Origin: DASSKA01 sp963839365
Lineage (GTDB): Bacteria > Actinomycetota > Actinomycetes > Propionibacteriales > Nocardioidaceae
Direction: 5' to 3'
Assembly: GCA_963839365.1 (NCBI GenBank)
Contig: CAWIUT010000001.1
Span: forward strand, 806,001-870,000
Length of the DNA stretch: 64,000 nucleotides
This document shows positions 8,259 to 17,152 of the stretch, one piece after another (within the stretch, counting starts at the first letter, position 1; the number at the start of each line of letters is the position of its first letter). The position numbers and the translations under genes were made by a program. The notes under the pieces are model-generated. The model worked only from the letters and a program-made list of their open reading frames with translations, had not been told where the DNA came from and ran no database searches.

Positions 8259-9306
8259 TTGCCGGCGTAGGAGTGCATGCTCCCGGCGCCGAAGAAGAAG
8301 TTGATCCCGATGAAGTTGAACAGCAGGGTCCCGAAGCCGACCAGCGCGATGATCGCCGCGGTGCGGCCCTTCCAGCCGGCCGTCACCCGGGCGTGCAGGT
8401 AGGCCGCGTAGACCACCCAGGTGATGAACGCCCAGACCTCTTTCGGGTCCCAGTTCCAGTAGCTGCCCCAGGCGTACTTGGCCCAGATCGGCCCCGCGAT
8501 CAGCGCCGCGAACGTCCAGATCGGGAACGCGAACGCGTGCACCCGGTAGGCGGCCCGGTCCAGCAGCGAGGTCTGCGGCAGCCGCGCGAGGTAGCCGCTG
8601 CTGCGCACCGTGCCGCGGCGGTCGGCGCGGTCCTTGACCAGGTAGAGGATCGAGGCGAGCGCCCCGACCCCGAAGGCGCCCGAGGCGAGGATGGCCGCGG
8701 TCACGTGGATCATCAGCCAGTAGGAGTGCAGCGCCGGCACCAGCGGACCGGCCGGTTCGTAGAGCAGCAGCTGGTTGCACATCAGCACGATGACCTCGAA
8801 GGCGGCCACCAGCAGACCCATCCAGCGCAGCTGGTAGCGGCGCAGCAGCAGCAGGTACATCGCGGCCACACCGAACGTGCCCGCCATCGTGAACTCGTAC
8901 ATGTTGCCCCACGGCACCCGGATCGGGTCCGAGCCGAGGCCGCGGGTGACGATCGCGGACAGGTGGACCACGCAGGCGACCACGGTGAGCGCGACCCCGA
9001 TGCGGCCGAACCGGTCGATCTGGAACTCGCGCTCGTCGTCGGCCGGCGCCGCTGCGGCCGCGGTGCCCTGTTCGGGCGGTACGTCGGACCCACCGCCGGC
9101 CGGGGCGCCCGCCCCGACCATGACCGACTCGGCGGTCCGCTGCTCCTGGCTGCGCGTGGGGACGGCGGCGTCCGGCTCGTGACCGTGACCGGGACCTTGC
9201 GGCTCATCGCCCACTCCGCGACGTGCGCCAGCAGGGCGAGCCCGTACACGATCGAGGCGAAGGCGATCGCGTGGTTGCTGAACGATGCGAAGTCCGCGGT
9301 TGTCAC
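8255..9306 (-). CDS. ccsB: Cytochrome c biogenesis protein CcsB (ResC) with apparent frameshift near 9180-9214
   Basis: CcsB with ResB delivers haem to apocytochrome c across the membrane (System II). The main frame (8255 to about 9214) encodes the multi-helix core with the WGxxW haem-handling motif seen as WGSYWNWDPKEVWAFITW, plus the helix-associated histidines in PALHSYWLMIHV and YRVHAFAFP. The natural N terminus (GTG at 9306, coupled to the resB stop by GTGA) lies in another frame and encodes the first helix, SNHAIAFASIVYGLALLAHV. The total length, 1052 bases, is one short of a multiple of three, so a one-base deletion in the linker fits. As sequenced, translation from 9306 would miss the core; starting at the internal ATG 9214 would lose helix 1. 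Confidence 0.85.
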
Positions 9307-10967
9307 GTCGTCTCCCTTTGCTGGCTTTCTGCTGCGGAGCCCGCCACCGCCCGGCTGATCGCCCCTACCTCGCCCTCGAGGTCACCACCGGTGCTGCGGT
9401 CCAGGCCCGCCACCTCGACCAAGGTACGCCCGTCCTGGCGGCGCACCCGGACCCAGGTGCGCCGGGGGCGCACGAACAGCGAGCCGAGCAGACCGAGCAG
9501 GCCGAGCACCACACCGGCCAGCGCGATCCCTTCCCCGGGGCTGTTGCTGACCTGGAGCTTGACCCACCGGCCCACCCCGTCGAAGGTGATGGACCCGCCG
9601 CCCGGCAGCTTCTTGGTCTGGCCCACGCTCATGTCCAGCCGGTCCGGCTTGCCGCCGGCTTTCTTGTACACCGCCATGTGCTTGAGGTTCAGGTCGTAGA
9701 CGTTCTGCGGCCGGCCGGAGTCCAGGCCGAGGTTGCCGTGGTAGGGCAGCAGGCTCACCACCGGGTCCAGCGCGCCCGGCCACCGGGAGTACGGCCCACG
9801 GGCCATGGTGAAGCCGTAGGTGGGCAGGAACAGGCCCTGGAAGCCGAGCTGCTGGGGCGTCGCGTCGGGGACCTTGATCACCCCGAAGGAGGAGAAGGTG
9901 GAGTCCTGCGGCAGGAAGACCGCCGGGCCCTTGTAGGCGACGTGGCCGTCCGCGCCGCGCACGGTCACCTTCGGGGCGTAGCCGTGCCCCACCAGGTAGA
10001 CGTCGGCCCCGGCGACGTGCATCGGGTGGTTGACGGTGAGCTTGTAGTGCTTGGCCGGGTCTCCCGGCGCGGTCCGGTAGGTCAGGTCGCTGGAGAAGCT
10101 GCGCGGCTGCCCCGCCTGCGACCCCCTGGTCACCCAGCTCACGTGGAAGTCGTCGACCGTGAAGCTCAGCGGCGGGAGGTTCGAGGCTTTGAACAGCGCG
10201 CCGGGGTCGAACTCGTCGTACTGGCTCAGCGAGTTGGAGAACCCCTGGCCGACGACCACGATCACGCCGCCCTTGTAGCCGAAGAGCTGACCGAGCGCGA
10301 AGCCGACCAGCACGACCAGGATCGAGACGTGGAACAGCAGGTTCCCGGCCTCGCGCAGGTAGCCGCGCTCCGCGGAGACGGCGCCGGCGCCGTCGTCCCC
10401 CTCGGCGGCCACGTCCACCCGGAACCGTTTGCGCCGCAGCGTCGCCCGGGCCCGGTCCAGCACCACGGCGGGCTCCTCGTCCACGGTGAACGAGCGGGAG
10501 ACGGGGAGCCGGGTGAGGTGGCGCGGGACTCGCGGTGGCCGGGCGCGCAGGCCCCGCCAGTACACCCGCAGCCGCGGCACGATGCAGCCGACCAGGGACA
10601 CCATCAGCAGCAGGTAGATGGCGCTGAACCACACGGAGTGGAACACCGAGAACAGCCCGAGCTTCTCGTAGATCGGAGTGAGCGTCGGGTGCGCCGCCTT
10701 CCAGCTCGACACCTGCGCCTGGGCGATGTTCTCCTGCGGCACGATCGAGCCGGGGATCGCGGCCAGGGCCAGCAGGAACAGCAGCACCAGCGCGGTGCGC
10801 ATCGAGGTCAGCTGCCGCCACGCCCATCGGGCCAGCTCCATGGGCTTGAGCGCGGGCGGCGTCGACGGTGGGGTCGGCGGCGCGGTCGGGGCGCCCCCCG
10901 CGTCGGTGCCCGCGTCGGTGCCGGGCCGCGTCGCCGTCACCTCGTGGGATGAGCCGGGTGCACTCAT
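9303..10967 (-). CDS. resB: Cytochrome c biogenesis protein ResB
   Basis: ResB is the partner of CcsB in System II cytochrome c maturation. The 554-residue protein has an N-terminal Thr/Pro/Ala-rich cytoplasmic stretch, two or three early membrane helices (ALVLLFLLALAAIPGSIVPQ and FSAIYLLLMVSLVGCIVPR), a helix at NLLFHVSILVVLVGFALG, a large extracytoplasmic domain and a final helix (GIALAGVVLGLLGLLGSLFV). The ATG start at 10967 overlaps the ccdA stop (ATGA) and its stop overlaps the ccsB GTG, so ccdA-resB-ccsB are coupled. Length and layout are normal for actinobacterial ResB. Confidence 0.93.
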   Translation of the reverse strand: MSAPGSSHEVTATRPGTDAGTDAGGAPTAPPTPPSTPPALKPMELARWAWRQLTSMRTALVLLFLLALAAIPGSIVPQENIAQAQVSSWKAAHPTLTPIYEKLGLFSVFHSVWFSAIYLLLMVSLVGCIVPRLRVYWRGLRARPPRVPRHLTRLPVSRSFTVDEEPAVVLDRARATLRRKRFRVDVAAEGDDGAGAVSAERGYLREAGNLLFHVSILVVLVGFALGQLFGYKGGVIVVVGQGFSNSLSQYDEFDPGALFKASNLPPLSFTVDDFHVSWVTRGSQAGQPRSFSSDLTYRTAPGDPAKHYKLTVNHPMHVAGADVYLVGHGYAPKVTVRGADGHVAYKGPAVFLPQDSTFSSFGVIKVPDATPQQLGFQGLFLPTYGFTMARGPYSRWPGALDPVVSLLPYHGNLGLDSGRPQNVYDLNLKHMAVYKKAGGKPDRLDMSVGQTKKLPGGGSITFDGVGRWVKLQVSNSPGEGIALAGVVLGLLGLLGSLFVRPRRTWVRVRRQDGRTLVEVAGLDRSTGGDLEGEVGAISRAVAGSAAESQQRETT

Positions 10968-11761
10968 ACCGGCACCGAGAACCCACCGACGAGGCTGCGC
11001 AGGTCCGCCACCCACTGGTCCCACACGCCGGTGACCAGCAGCACCCCGACGACGACGAGCATGGCGCCGCCGACCCGGGTCACCCACGCCTGGTGCCGCC
11101 GCACCCAGCCGACCGCGCCCAGCATCCGCCGGAACATCAGCCCCGCCAGGATGAACGGGATCCCCAGGCCGAGGGAGTAGCAGACGCTGAGCAACGCGCC
11201 GCGGGCGGCGGTGCCGGAGTGCAGCGCGAGCAGCTGTACGGCGGACAGGGTGGGCCCGATGCAGGGGGTCCAGCCGAGCCCGAACAGCACCCCGAGCAGC
11301 GGCGCGGCGGCGAGCCCGACCGCCGGGACCCGGTGCACCCGGACGTCGCGCTGCAGGAACGGGATGAAACCGAGGAACGCCAGCCCGACCACGATGGTCA
11401 CCGCGCCGAGCACGATGCTGATCTGGTGGGTGTAGGCGAACAGCCATGCGCCCAGCGCTCCGGACAGGGTGCCGAGGGCGACGAACACGAAGGTGAAGCC
11501 GAGCACGAACAAGAAGCTGCCCAGCACCATCCGGCCCCGGCGCGCGGAGGCGAGGTCGGAGCCGGACAGGCCGGTGGCGTAGGAGAGGTAGCCCGGCAGC
11601 AGCGGCACCACGCACGGGGAGAAGAAGGACACCAGCCCGGCCACCAGCGCGACCGGGATGGCCAGCAGCAGCGACCCGGACATCGCCGCGTCACGGAACC
11701 AGGACCCCACGTCCATCGGCACGCTCATCGCCACGTCCATCGGCACGGACACGTCGAGCAT
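10964..11761 (-). CDS. ccdA: Cytochrome c biogenesis thiol-disulfide transporter CcdA
   Basis: CcdA passes electrons across the membrane to keep apocytochrome c cysteines and ResA-type thioredoxins reduced. The 265-residue protein has six hydrophobic segments and the two conserved cysteines in SFFSPCVVPLLPGYLSY and GLGWTPCIGPTLSA. The ATG at 11761 overlaps the upstream thioredoxin stop by one base (TGATG). The first 25 residues contain an in-frame 24-base duplication giving the peptide SVPMDV twice, so the true N terminus could also be one of the later methionines, for example just before SGSLLLAIP. Confidence 0.93.
   Translation of the reverse strand: MLDVSVPMDVAMSVPMDVGSWFRDAAMSGSLLLAIPVALVAGLVSFFSPCVVPLLPGYLSYATGLSGSDLASARRGRMVLGSFLFVLGFTFVFVALGTLSGALGAWLFAYTHQISIVLGAVTIVVGLAFLGFIPFLQRDVRVHRVPAVGLAAAPLLGVLFGLGWTPCIGPTLSAVQLLALHSGTAARGALLSVCYSLGLGIPFILAGLMFRRMLGAVGWVRRHQAWVTRVGGAMLVVVGVLLVTGVWDQWVADLRSLVGGFSVPV
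11708..11746. repeat. 24-bp direct duplication at the ccdA 5' end
   Basis: The 15-base segment cacgtccatcggcac occurs at 11708-11722 and again at 11732-11746, a period of 24 bases. It doubles an eight-residue stretch at the CcdA N terminus without breaking the frame. Confidence 0.7.
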
Positions 11762-12390
11762 CAGGCGCCGCCTCCCTGGCTGCCTGGCCCGTACCGTGCG
11801 TCGTGCACCAGGTCGCGCAGTGTGGTCGCGTCCACCTCGCCGAGCACGCTGCCGGACACCCGACCCTGCGGGTCGATCACGACCGTGCTCGGGATCGCGT
11901 TCGGCGGCAGCGTCCCACGGAACGCCAGCAGGGCGCTGCCGTCCTGGTCGAAGATGTTCTGGTACGGCACGTGGAAGTGACGCACGAACGCGCGCGCCGT
12001 GGCCTCGTTCGGGTCCCGGGTGTTGATGCCCAGGAACACCACGCCCTTGCCGGACAGGTGGTGGGCGGCGGCCACCAGCGTCGGCGCCTCGGCGCGGCAC
12101 GGCGAGCACCACGAGCCCCAGACGTTCAGCACGACGACCTTGCCGCGGTAGTCCGACAGCGAGACGTGCTTGCCGTCGAGGGTGGTGCCGGACACCGGCC
12201 CCGGGCGCTTGCGCTGGCTGACCGGGAGGGAGGTGATCGCCCCCTGCCCGGCGACGTACCCGCTGCCTCCCGAGCCGTTGCTCCCGGTCCCGGAGGACGA
12301 GCAGCCGGCCAGCAGGCCGCTGCCGAGGACACCGGTCAGCAGCCCGGCCAGCAGCAGGGCGGTTCGCCGTGGGGAACGGGCAGCGGCCAC
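11761..12390 (-). CDS. ResA/TlpA-like lipoprotein thioredoxin
   Basis: A 209-residue membrane-attached thioredoxin. A signal peptide ends in the lipobox LLAGC (lipid cysteine at residue 30), followed by a Ser/Gly-rich spacer. The AhpC/TSA-like thioredoxin domain has the active site WCSPC with Cys95 and Cys98, and the conserved cis-proline region IPSTVVIDPQGR. Its position just ahead of ccdA, resB and ccsB makes it the likely reductant of apocytochrome c CXXCH cysteines. The GTG start at 12390 abuts the TGA of the upstream phosphatase gene directly. Confidence 0.9.
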   Translation of the reverse strand: MAAARSPRRTALLLAGLLTGVLGSGLLAGCSSSGTGSNGSGGSGYVAGQGAITSLPVSQRKRPGPVSGTTLDGKHVSLSDYRGKVVVLNVWGSWCSPCRAEAPTLVAAAHHLSGKGVVFLGINTRDPNEATARAFVRHFHVPYQNIFDQDGSALLAFRGTLPPNAIPSTVVIDPQGRVSGSVLGEVDATTLRDLVHDARYGPGSQGGGA

Positions 12391-13101
12391 TCAGGCACCC
12401 GCCGGTGGCTTGCGGGCCGGCTCGCCGCCGCCCGCGGAGATGGGGGCACCGCGGTCCGGGGTGGGCAGCATGTCGGCGGCCGGCTCGGAGTAGCGGAGCG
12501 TGACCAGGGTGTCCCCGTTGAAGGTCAGGGAGGTCAGGCTGCACAGCGTGCACTGCCGGCGCCGCGGGTCGTGCAGGAACGAGCGGCCCTCCACCTGCAG
12601 CCGGGTGACCCAGATCGGCAGCTGGTGGGAGACGATCACGACCTCGTGCCCCCGGGCGGCATCGCGCGCGTCGTGCACCGCCGCCAGCATCCGGGCCGCC
12701 ACCTGCTTGTAGGGCTCGCCCCACGAGGGGCGCCACGGGTTCCACAGGTACCGCCAGGCCGACGGCTTGCGCAGCGCGCCGTCGCCGACCCCGAAGCTCT
12801 GCCCCTCGAACACGTTGCCGGCCTCGATCACCCGGTCGTCGACCACCACGTCGACGCCCCGGGCCTTGGCGAGCGGCGCGGCGGTCTCCCGGGCACGGTC
12901 CAGCGGTGAGCTGACCACGCGGGCGATGTCGCGGCCGCCGACGACGTCCGCGACCCGCTGCGCCATCGCCGAGCCGAGCTCGGACAGGTGGTAGCCCGGC
13001 CGGCGCCCGTAGAGCACGCCCATGGGGTTGTGCACCTCACCGTGCCGGAGCAGGTGGACCGTCGTCTGCGCCTCGCTGGGCGTGTCCGTGCGGGGGTCCA
13101 T
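12391..13101 (-). CDS. Histidine phosphatase family protein
   Basis: A 236-residue phosphoglycerate-mutase-like phosphatase. The catalytic LLRHGE motif is at residues about 18-23, the second arginine follows in SSPLDRARETA, and the second catalytic histidine is in VVIVSHQLPIW. The substrate is not evident. The start is ATG 13101, seven bases after the hemL stop that the corrected hemL frame predicts. In M. tuberculosis, as I recall, a phosphatase-like gene sits in the same place between hemL and the thioredoxin gene, so the linkage with cytochrome c maturation is conserved. Confidence 0.85.
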   Translation of the reverse strand: MDPRTDTPSEAQTTVHLLRHGEVHNPMGVLYGRRPGYHLSELGSAMAQRVADVVGGRDIARVVSSPLDRARETAAPLAKARGVDVVVDDRVIEAGNVFEGQSFGVGDGALRKPSAWRYLWNPWRPSWGEPYKQVAARMLAAVHDARDAARGHEVVIVSHQLPIWVTRLQVEGRSFLHDPRRRQCTLCSLTSLTFNGDTLVTLRYSEPAADMLPTPDRGAPISAGGGEPARKPPAGA

Positions 13102-13108
13102 GCCGGGC

Positions 13109-14462
13109 TCACGCACCGGTCGGTACGTCGGCCGCGGCGGCCGCCGCCTGCGCGGCCGCGGGAAGGGCGGAGCACGACCCGGTCCAGCGCCCGGTCGTCG
13201 TGGGCCGCGGAGCAGAACCACGCCTCGAAGCCGCTCGGCGGCAGGTACACGCCCTGGTCGAGCATCGCGTGGAAGAACTCCCGGTACACCTCGCTGCGCT
13301 GCCGGGAGGCGGTGGCGAAGTCGGGCACGGCGGTCACGCCCTCCTCGACGAAGAACACCCCGAACATGTTCCCCGTGGAGCCGATGACATGGGCCACACC
13401 GGCCTCGGCCAGGGCCGAGGCCACCGCCTGCTGCAGCGCCGCGGACACCTTGTCGAGCGTGGCGTACACCTCGTCGGTGGCCAGCCGCAGCGTGGCCAAC
13501 CCGGCCGCCATCGCGACCGGGTTCCCCGACAGGGTGCCGGCCTGGTAGACGGGGCCGTCCGGGGCGAGCCGGGCCATCACGTCGGCGCGGCCGCCGAACG
13601 CGGCGGCGGGGAACCCGCCGCCCATCACCTTCCCGAAGGTCAGCAGGTCCGGCCGCCAGCCCTCCACCGCGCCGTCGAGGCCGTACTGGCCCGACCGGCT
13701 GACCCGGAACCCGGTCATCACCTCGTCGCTGATGAACAGCGCACCGTGCCGGGCGCAGACGTCGGCGAGGAAGCCGTTGAAGCCTGGTTCGGGTGCCACC
13801 ACCCCCATGTTCCCGGGGGCGGCCTCCGTGATCAGGCAGGCGATCTGATCACCGTGCTCGGCGAACGCCTGCTCGACCGCCGCCCGGTCGTTGTAGGGCA
13901 GCACCAGGGTCTGCGCGGTCGAGGCCGCCGGCACCCCGGGGGTGCCCGGAACGCCGAAGGTGGCGAGCCCGGACCCGGCCTCGACGAGCAGGGAGTCGAC
14001 GTGCCCGTGGTAGCAGCCGGCGAACTTCACCACCATGTCCCGGCCGGTGAACCCGCGCGCCAGCCGGATCGCCGACATGGTGGCCTCGGTGCCCGAGGAC
14101 ACGAACCGCACCATCTCCACGGGGGTGCGCGCGACGACCTCCTCGGCGAGCTCGACCTCGGCGCGGGTGGGGGCGCCGTACGACGTACCGCCGGCGGCGG
14201 CCTCAGCGACGGCGGCCAGCACCTCACGGTGCGCGTGACCGAGCAGCATCGGTCCCCAGCTGCCCACCAGGTCGACGTACTCGTGGCCGTCGACGTCGGT
14301 CAAGTAGGCTCCCCGCGCGCTGCGGATGAACCGCGGGGTGCCCCCCACGGCGGCGAACGCCCGCACCGGAGAGCTCACCCCGCCAGGGGTGACCGCCCGG
14401 GCGCGCTCGAACAGCGCCGCGGACGCAGGTGTGGGCAGGGTCGACGAGATGGGCAGGCTCAC
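13109..14462 (-). CDS. hemL: Glutamate-1-semialdehyde 2,1-aminomutase HemL with apparent 3' frameshift near 13155-13170
   Basis: HemL converts glutamate-1-semialdehyde to 5-aminolevulinate in the C5 haem pathway. The PLP aminomutase is complete through most of its length: FVSSGTEATMSAIRLARG, ISDEVMTGFR, and the PLP lysine in LTFGKVMGGGFP. At the end, AAHDDRALDRVV should continue to an Ala-rich tail, but in the sequenced frame it runs into Arg-rich residues and on to 12828, overlapping the phosphatase gene by about 270 bases. One other frame gives ALPAAAQAAAAAADVPTGA and a stop at 13109. The length, 1354 bases, is one more than a multiple of three, so a one-base insertion fits. The GTG start at 14462 has GACAAT six bases upstream. 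Confidence 0.88.
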
Positions 14463-14468
14463 CAGGTC

Positions 14469-14474
14469 ATTGTC
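14469..14474 (-). promoter_or_regulatory. Candidate -10 for leaderless hemL
   Basis: GACAAT on the minus strand, six bases before the GTG at 14462. It differs from TAnnnT at the first base but is spaced like the others and matches the hexamer before the VOC gene. Confidence 0.4.
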
Positions 14475-14611
14475 CCCACCCACCCCAACGCGCGCTCACC
14501 CGGTCCACCCGGTCCCGGCTGCGTAACCCGACCCGGGTCCGGTTCGTTGGGGTTCGGGAAGGGAGAACCCGGGTAGACCGCAGGACAGTCCGGGTGACGA
14601 GAGGGGAGACC

Positions 14612-16090
14612 ATGGCGGGCGAGAAGAAGCAGGCGACGCCGACGCACAAGGGACGGCACGCGCGCCCCTCGCCACCCCTGTTCAGCTCCCGGAAGCGGCT
14701 GGCGACCTGGCAGAAGGCCACCGCGCTGGTGCCGCTCGCGCTGCTCTCCGGCGCCTGGACCACCAGCATGACGATGGCGGGCGGGCCACATGCCGACGCC
14801 GCGTCCCGGCACGTCACCCGGCTGCCGGACGGCAGCACGATCCCGAGCCACCCGCTCAAGAAGCCGGCCAGCGTCACCGCCCCCGGCACCCTTCCCCCGG
14901 CCGCTCCGTCGAAGAGCTCCCCCGGCTCCGGCACACCCGTGGCCGCCGGACCTTCGGGGACGGTGGACGGAATCCCGTCGGTGGCGCTGGCGGCCTACCG
15001 GCACGCGGCCCAGGTGATGGGCCGGGCCGACCCCGGCTGCCACCTGCCCTGGCAGCTGCTCGCGGCGATCGGCCGCGTGGAGTCCGACCACGGCCGCTAC
15101 GGCGGCAACGTGCTCGCCGCCAACGGGGTGGCGCACCCCGGCATCTACGGTGTGCCCCTGGACGGCTCCGGCGGCACCCAGGCCGTCGCCGACACCGACA
15201 ACGGCCGGTACGACCACAACCCGGTCTACGACCGGGCGGTCGGCCCGATGCAGTTCATCCCGTCCACCTGGGCGGTGGTCGGGGTCGACGGCGACGGCGA
15301 CGGCGTGCGCAACCCGCAGGACATCAACGACGCGGCACTCGCCGCCGGGGTCTACCTCTGCGCCGGCAACCAGGACCTGTCCACCACGGCGGGCCGGGCG
15401 GCCGCGGTGTACCGCTACAACCACAACCACGACTACGTGAACCTCGTGCTGTCGATCATGCGGTCCTACCTCGCCGGGGACTACACCTCGGCCCCGAACC
15501 AGTCCACCGCGCCGGTCGTGTTCAGCCCGATCAGCGGCACCGGCGCCGGCAAGCACCGGGCCCGCCCGCACCAGCACCACACGCGGCACCAGCACGCCCA
15601 CCAGCAGCGGACGCCCACCGGCGGCAAGCACCGCGCCGGCAAGCACCAGACCACCGCTGCGGCGGGCACCACCAAGACCTCGAGCGGCTCGACCGGCGGG
15701 AGCAGCAGTGGCAGCAGCCCCCTGGCGGTTCCGACCAGCTCGCCGACCGCGACGGTGACCAAGGTGACCCAGCCGGTGGTGGACACGCTCTCGACCACCA
15801 CGCAGGCGGTCTCCTTCTGCACCTCGCACCTGCCGGACCTGTCGTCTCTCAGCTCCAGCAACCAGACCACGGTGATCAACGACTGTGCCGCCAAGGTCAA
15901 GGGGATGACCAAGGACAAAGCCGCCTCGGTGATCCCGAGCACGCTCGACGGCGTGCTGAAGTGGCTCGGGCTGACCAGCATCTTGAACTCGTTGCTCGGC
16001 GGCTCGCCCACCTCGTCCTCGTCCCCGAGCGGCGGCGGCAGCGGTGGGGGCGTGCTCGGCGGGGTCGGCGGCCTCCTCGGCGGCTCGTGA
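14612..16090 (+). CDS. Secreted lytic transglycosylase with His-rich linker
   Basis: A 492-residue exported murein hydrolase. The N terminus is basic and followed by a hydrophobic segment (ALVPLALLSGAW), fitting a signal or anchor. Residues about 120-290 form a soluble lytic transglycosylase domain: catalytic Glu157 in AAIGRVESDHG, then VGPMQFIPSTW and the VYRYNHNHDYVNLVLSIM end. The rest is low complexity: a His/Arg/Gln-rich stretch (about residues 310-345), Ser/Thr/Gly-rich parts, a short region with two cysteines (SFCTSHLP ... NDCAAK), and a Gly/Ser tail. The ATG at 14612 has a GAGGGGAG ribosome-binding site. It stands alone on the plus strand between hemL and hemB. Confidence 0.88.
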   Translation: MAGEKKQATPTHKGRHARPSPPLFSSRKRLATWQKATALVPLALLSGAWTTSMTMAGGPHADAASRHVTRLPDGSTIPSHPLKKPASVTAPGTLPPAAPSKSSPGSGTPVAAGPSGTVDGIPSVALAAYRHAAQVMGRADPGCHLPWQLLAAIGRVESDHGRYGGNVLAANGVAHPGIYGVPLDGSGGTQAVADTDNGRYDHNPVYDRAVGPMQFIPSTWAVVGVDGDGDGVRNPQDINDAALAAGVYLCAGNQDLSTTAGRAAAVYRYNHNHDYVNLVLSIMRSYLAGDYTSAPNQSTAPVVFSPISGTGAGKHRARPHQHHTRHQHAHQQRTPTGGKHRAGKHQTTAAAGTTKTSSGSTGGSSSGSSPLAVPTSSPTATVTKVTQPVVDTLSTTTQAVSFCTSHLPDLSSLSSSNQTTVINDCAAKVKGMTKDKAASVIPSTLDGVLKWLGLTSILNSLLGGSPTSSSSPSGGGSGGGVLGGVGGLLGGS

Positions 16091-16174
16091 CCCTCAGCCA
16101 GCAGCACAGTCCCGCAGCACAAGCCGGGTCGCCCCGTCGTACTCCCCGTGGAGAACTGCAGCGGTCAGGTGCGG

Positions 16175-17152
16175 TCAGCGGCGCAGCAGCCGGGACGCCT
16201 CCAGCGCCCAGTAGGTCAGCACGATGTCCGCGCCCGCGCGGCGGATCGAGGTGAGCGTCTCCAGGATCGCCGGCTCCCGGTCGATCCAGCCGTTCGCGGC
16301 GGCCGCCTCGACCATGGCGTACTCCCCGGAGATGTTGTACGCCGCCACCGGCACGTCGACCGCGTCGCGGACCCGGCGCAGCACGTCGAGGTAGCCGAGC
16401 GCCGGCTTGACCATCACCGCGTCCGCCCCCTCGGCGACGTCGAGCCGCGCCTCCCGCACGCCCTCGAGCCCGTTGGCCGGGTCCTGCTGGTAGGTGCGCC
16501 GGTCGCCCTGCAGCGAGGAGTCCACCGCCTCCCGGAACGGGCCGTAGAACGCCGAGGCGTACTTCGCCGAGTAGGCCAGCACCGCGACGTCGGTCCTGCC
16601 CGCCCCGTCGAGGGCATCCCGGACGGAGGCGACCTGGCCGTCCATCATCCCGCTGGGCGCCACGACGGCGACCCCGGCGTCGGCCTGCGCGACGGCCATC
16701 TCGGCGTAGACACGCAGCGTTGCGTCGTTGTCCACGGCTCCCGCGGAGGTGAGCAACCCGCAGTGGCCGTGGTCGGTGAACTCGTCCAGGCACAGGTCGG
16801 CCATCACCGGCAGCGCGTCGCCGACCTCGGCGGCGAGGTCGGCGATCGCCGCGTTCAAGATGCCCGCGGGATCCACCGCGCCGCTGCCCCCGGCGTCCTT
16901 GTGGGCCGGGATCCCGAACAGCATGATCCCGCCCAGTCCGGCCTCGGCCGCCTCGACGGCGACCTTGCGCACGGTGTCCCGGGTGTGCTGGACCACGCCG
17001 GGCATGCTCGAGATGGGCACCGGCTCGGCGGCGCCCTCCCGGACGAACACCGGCAGCACCAGCTGCCGCGGCTCCACGGTGGTCTCGGCCACCAGCCCCC
17101 GCAGCGCAGGGGTACGGCGCAGCCGCCGCGGCCGGGTCCGCGGGAAGGTCAT
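16175..17152 (-). CDS. hemB: Porphobilinogen synthase (delta-aminolevulinate dehydratase) HemB
   Basis: HemB condenses two 5-aminolevulinates to porphobilinogen. The 325-residue protein has the opening RPRRLRR, the metal-site region MADLCLDEFTDHGHCG, the first active lysine in LAYSAKYASAFYGPFR and the Schiff-base lysine in ADAVMVKPALGYLD. The DLCLDEFTDHGHCG segment lacks the full three-cysteine zinc site, suggesting the Mg-dependent type common in actinobacteria. The ATG overlaps the hemD stop by one base, and it is the last gene of the rex-hemA-hemC-hemD-hemB operon. Confidence 0.95.
   Translation of the reverse strand: MTFPRTRPRRLRRTPALRGLVAETTVEPRQLVLPVFVREGAAEPVPISSMPGVVQHTRDTVRKVAVEAAEAGLGGIMLFGIPAHKDAGGSGAVDPAGILNAAIADLAAEVGDALPVMADLCLDEFTDHGHCGLLTSAGAVDNDATLRVYAEMAVAQADAGVAVVAPSGMMDGQVASVRDALDGAGRTDVAVLAYSAKYASAFYGPFREAVDSSLQGDRRTYQQDPANGLEGVREARLDVAEGADAVMVKPALGYLDVLRRVRDAVDVPVAAYNISGEYAMVEAAAANGWIDREPAILETLTSIRRAGADIVLTYWALEASRLLRR

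Noticed and set aside
12828..13108. A long C-terminal extension of HemL
   Set aside because: It overlaps the histidine phosphatase gene and is Arg-rich; the other frame gives the expected tail and stop, so a one-base insertion is a better explanation.
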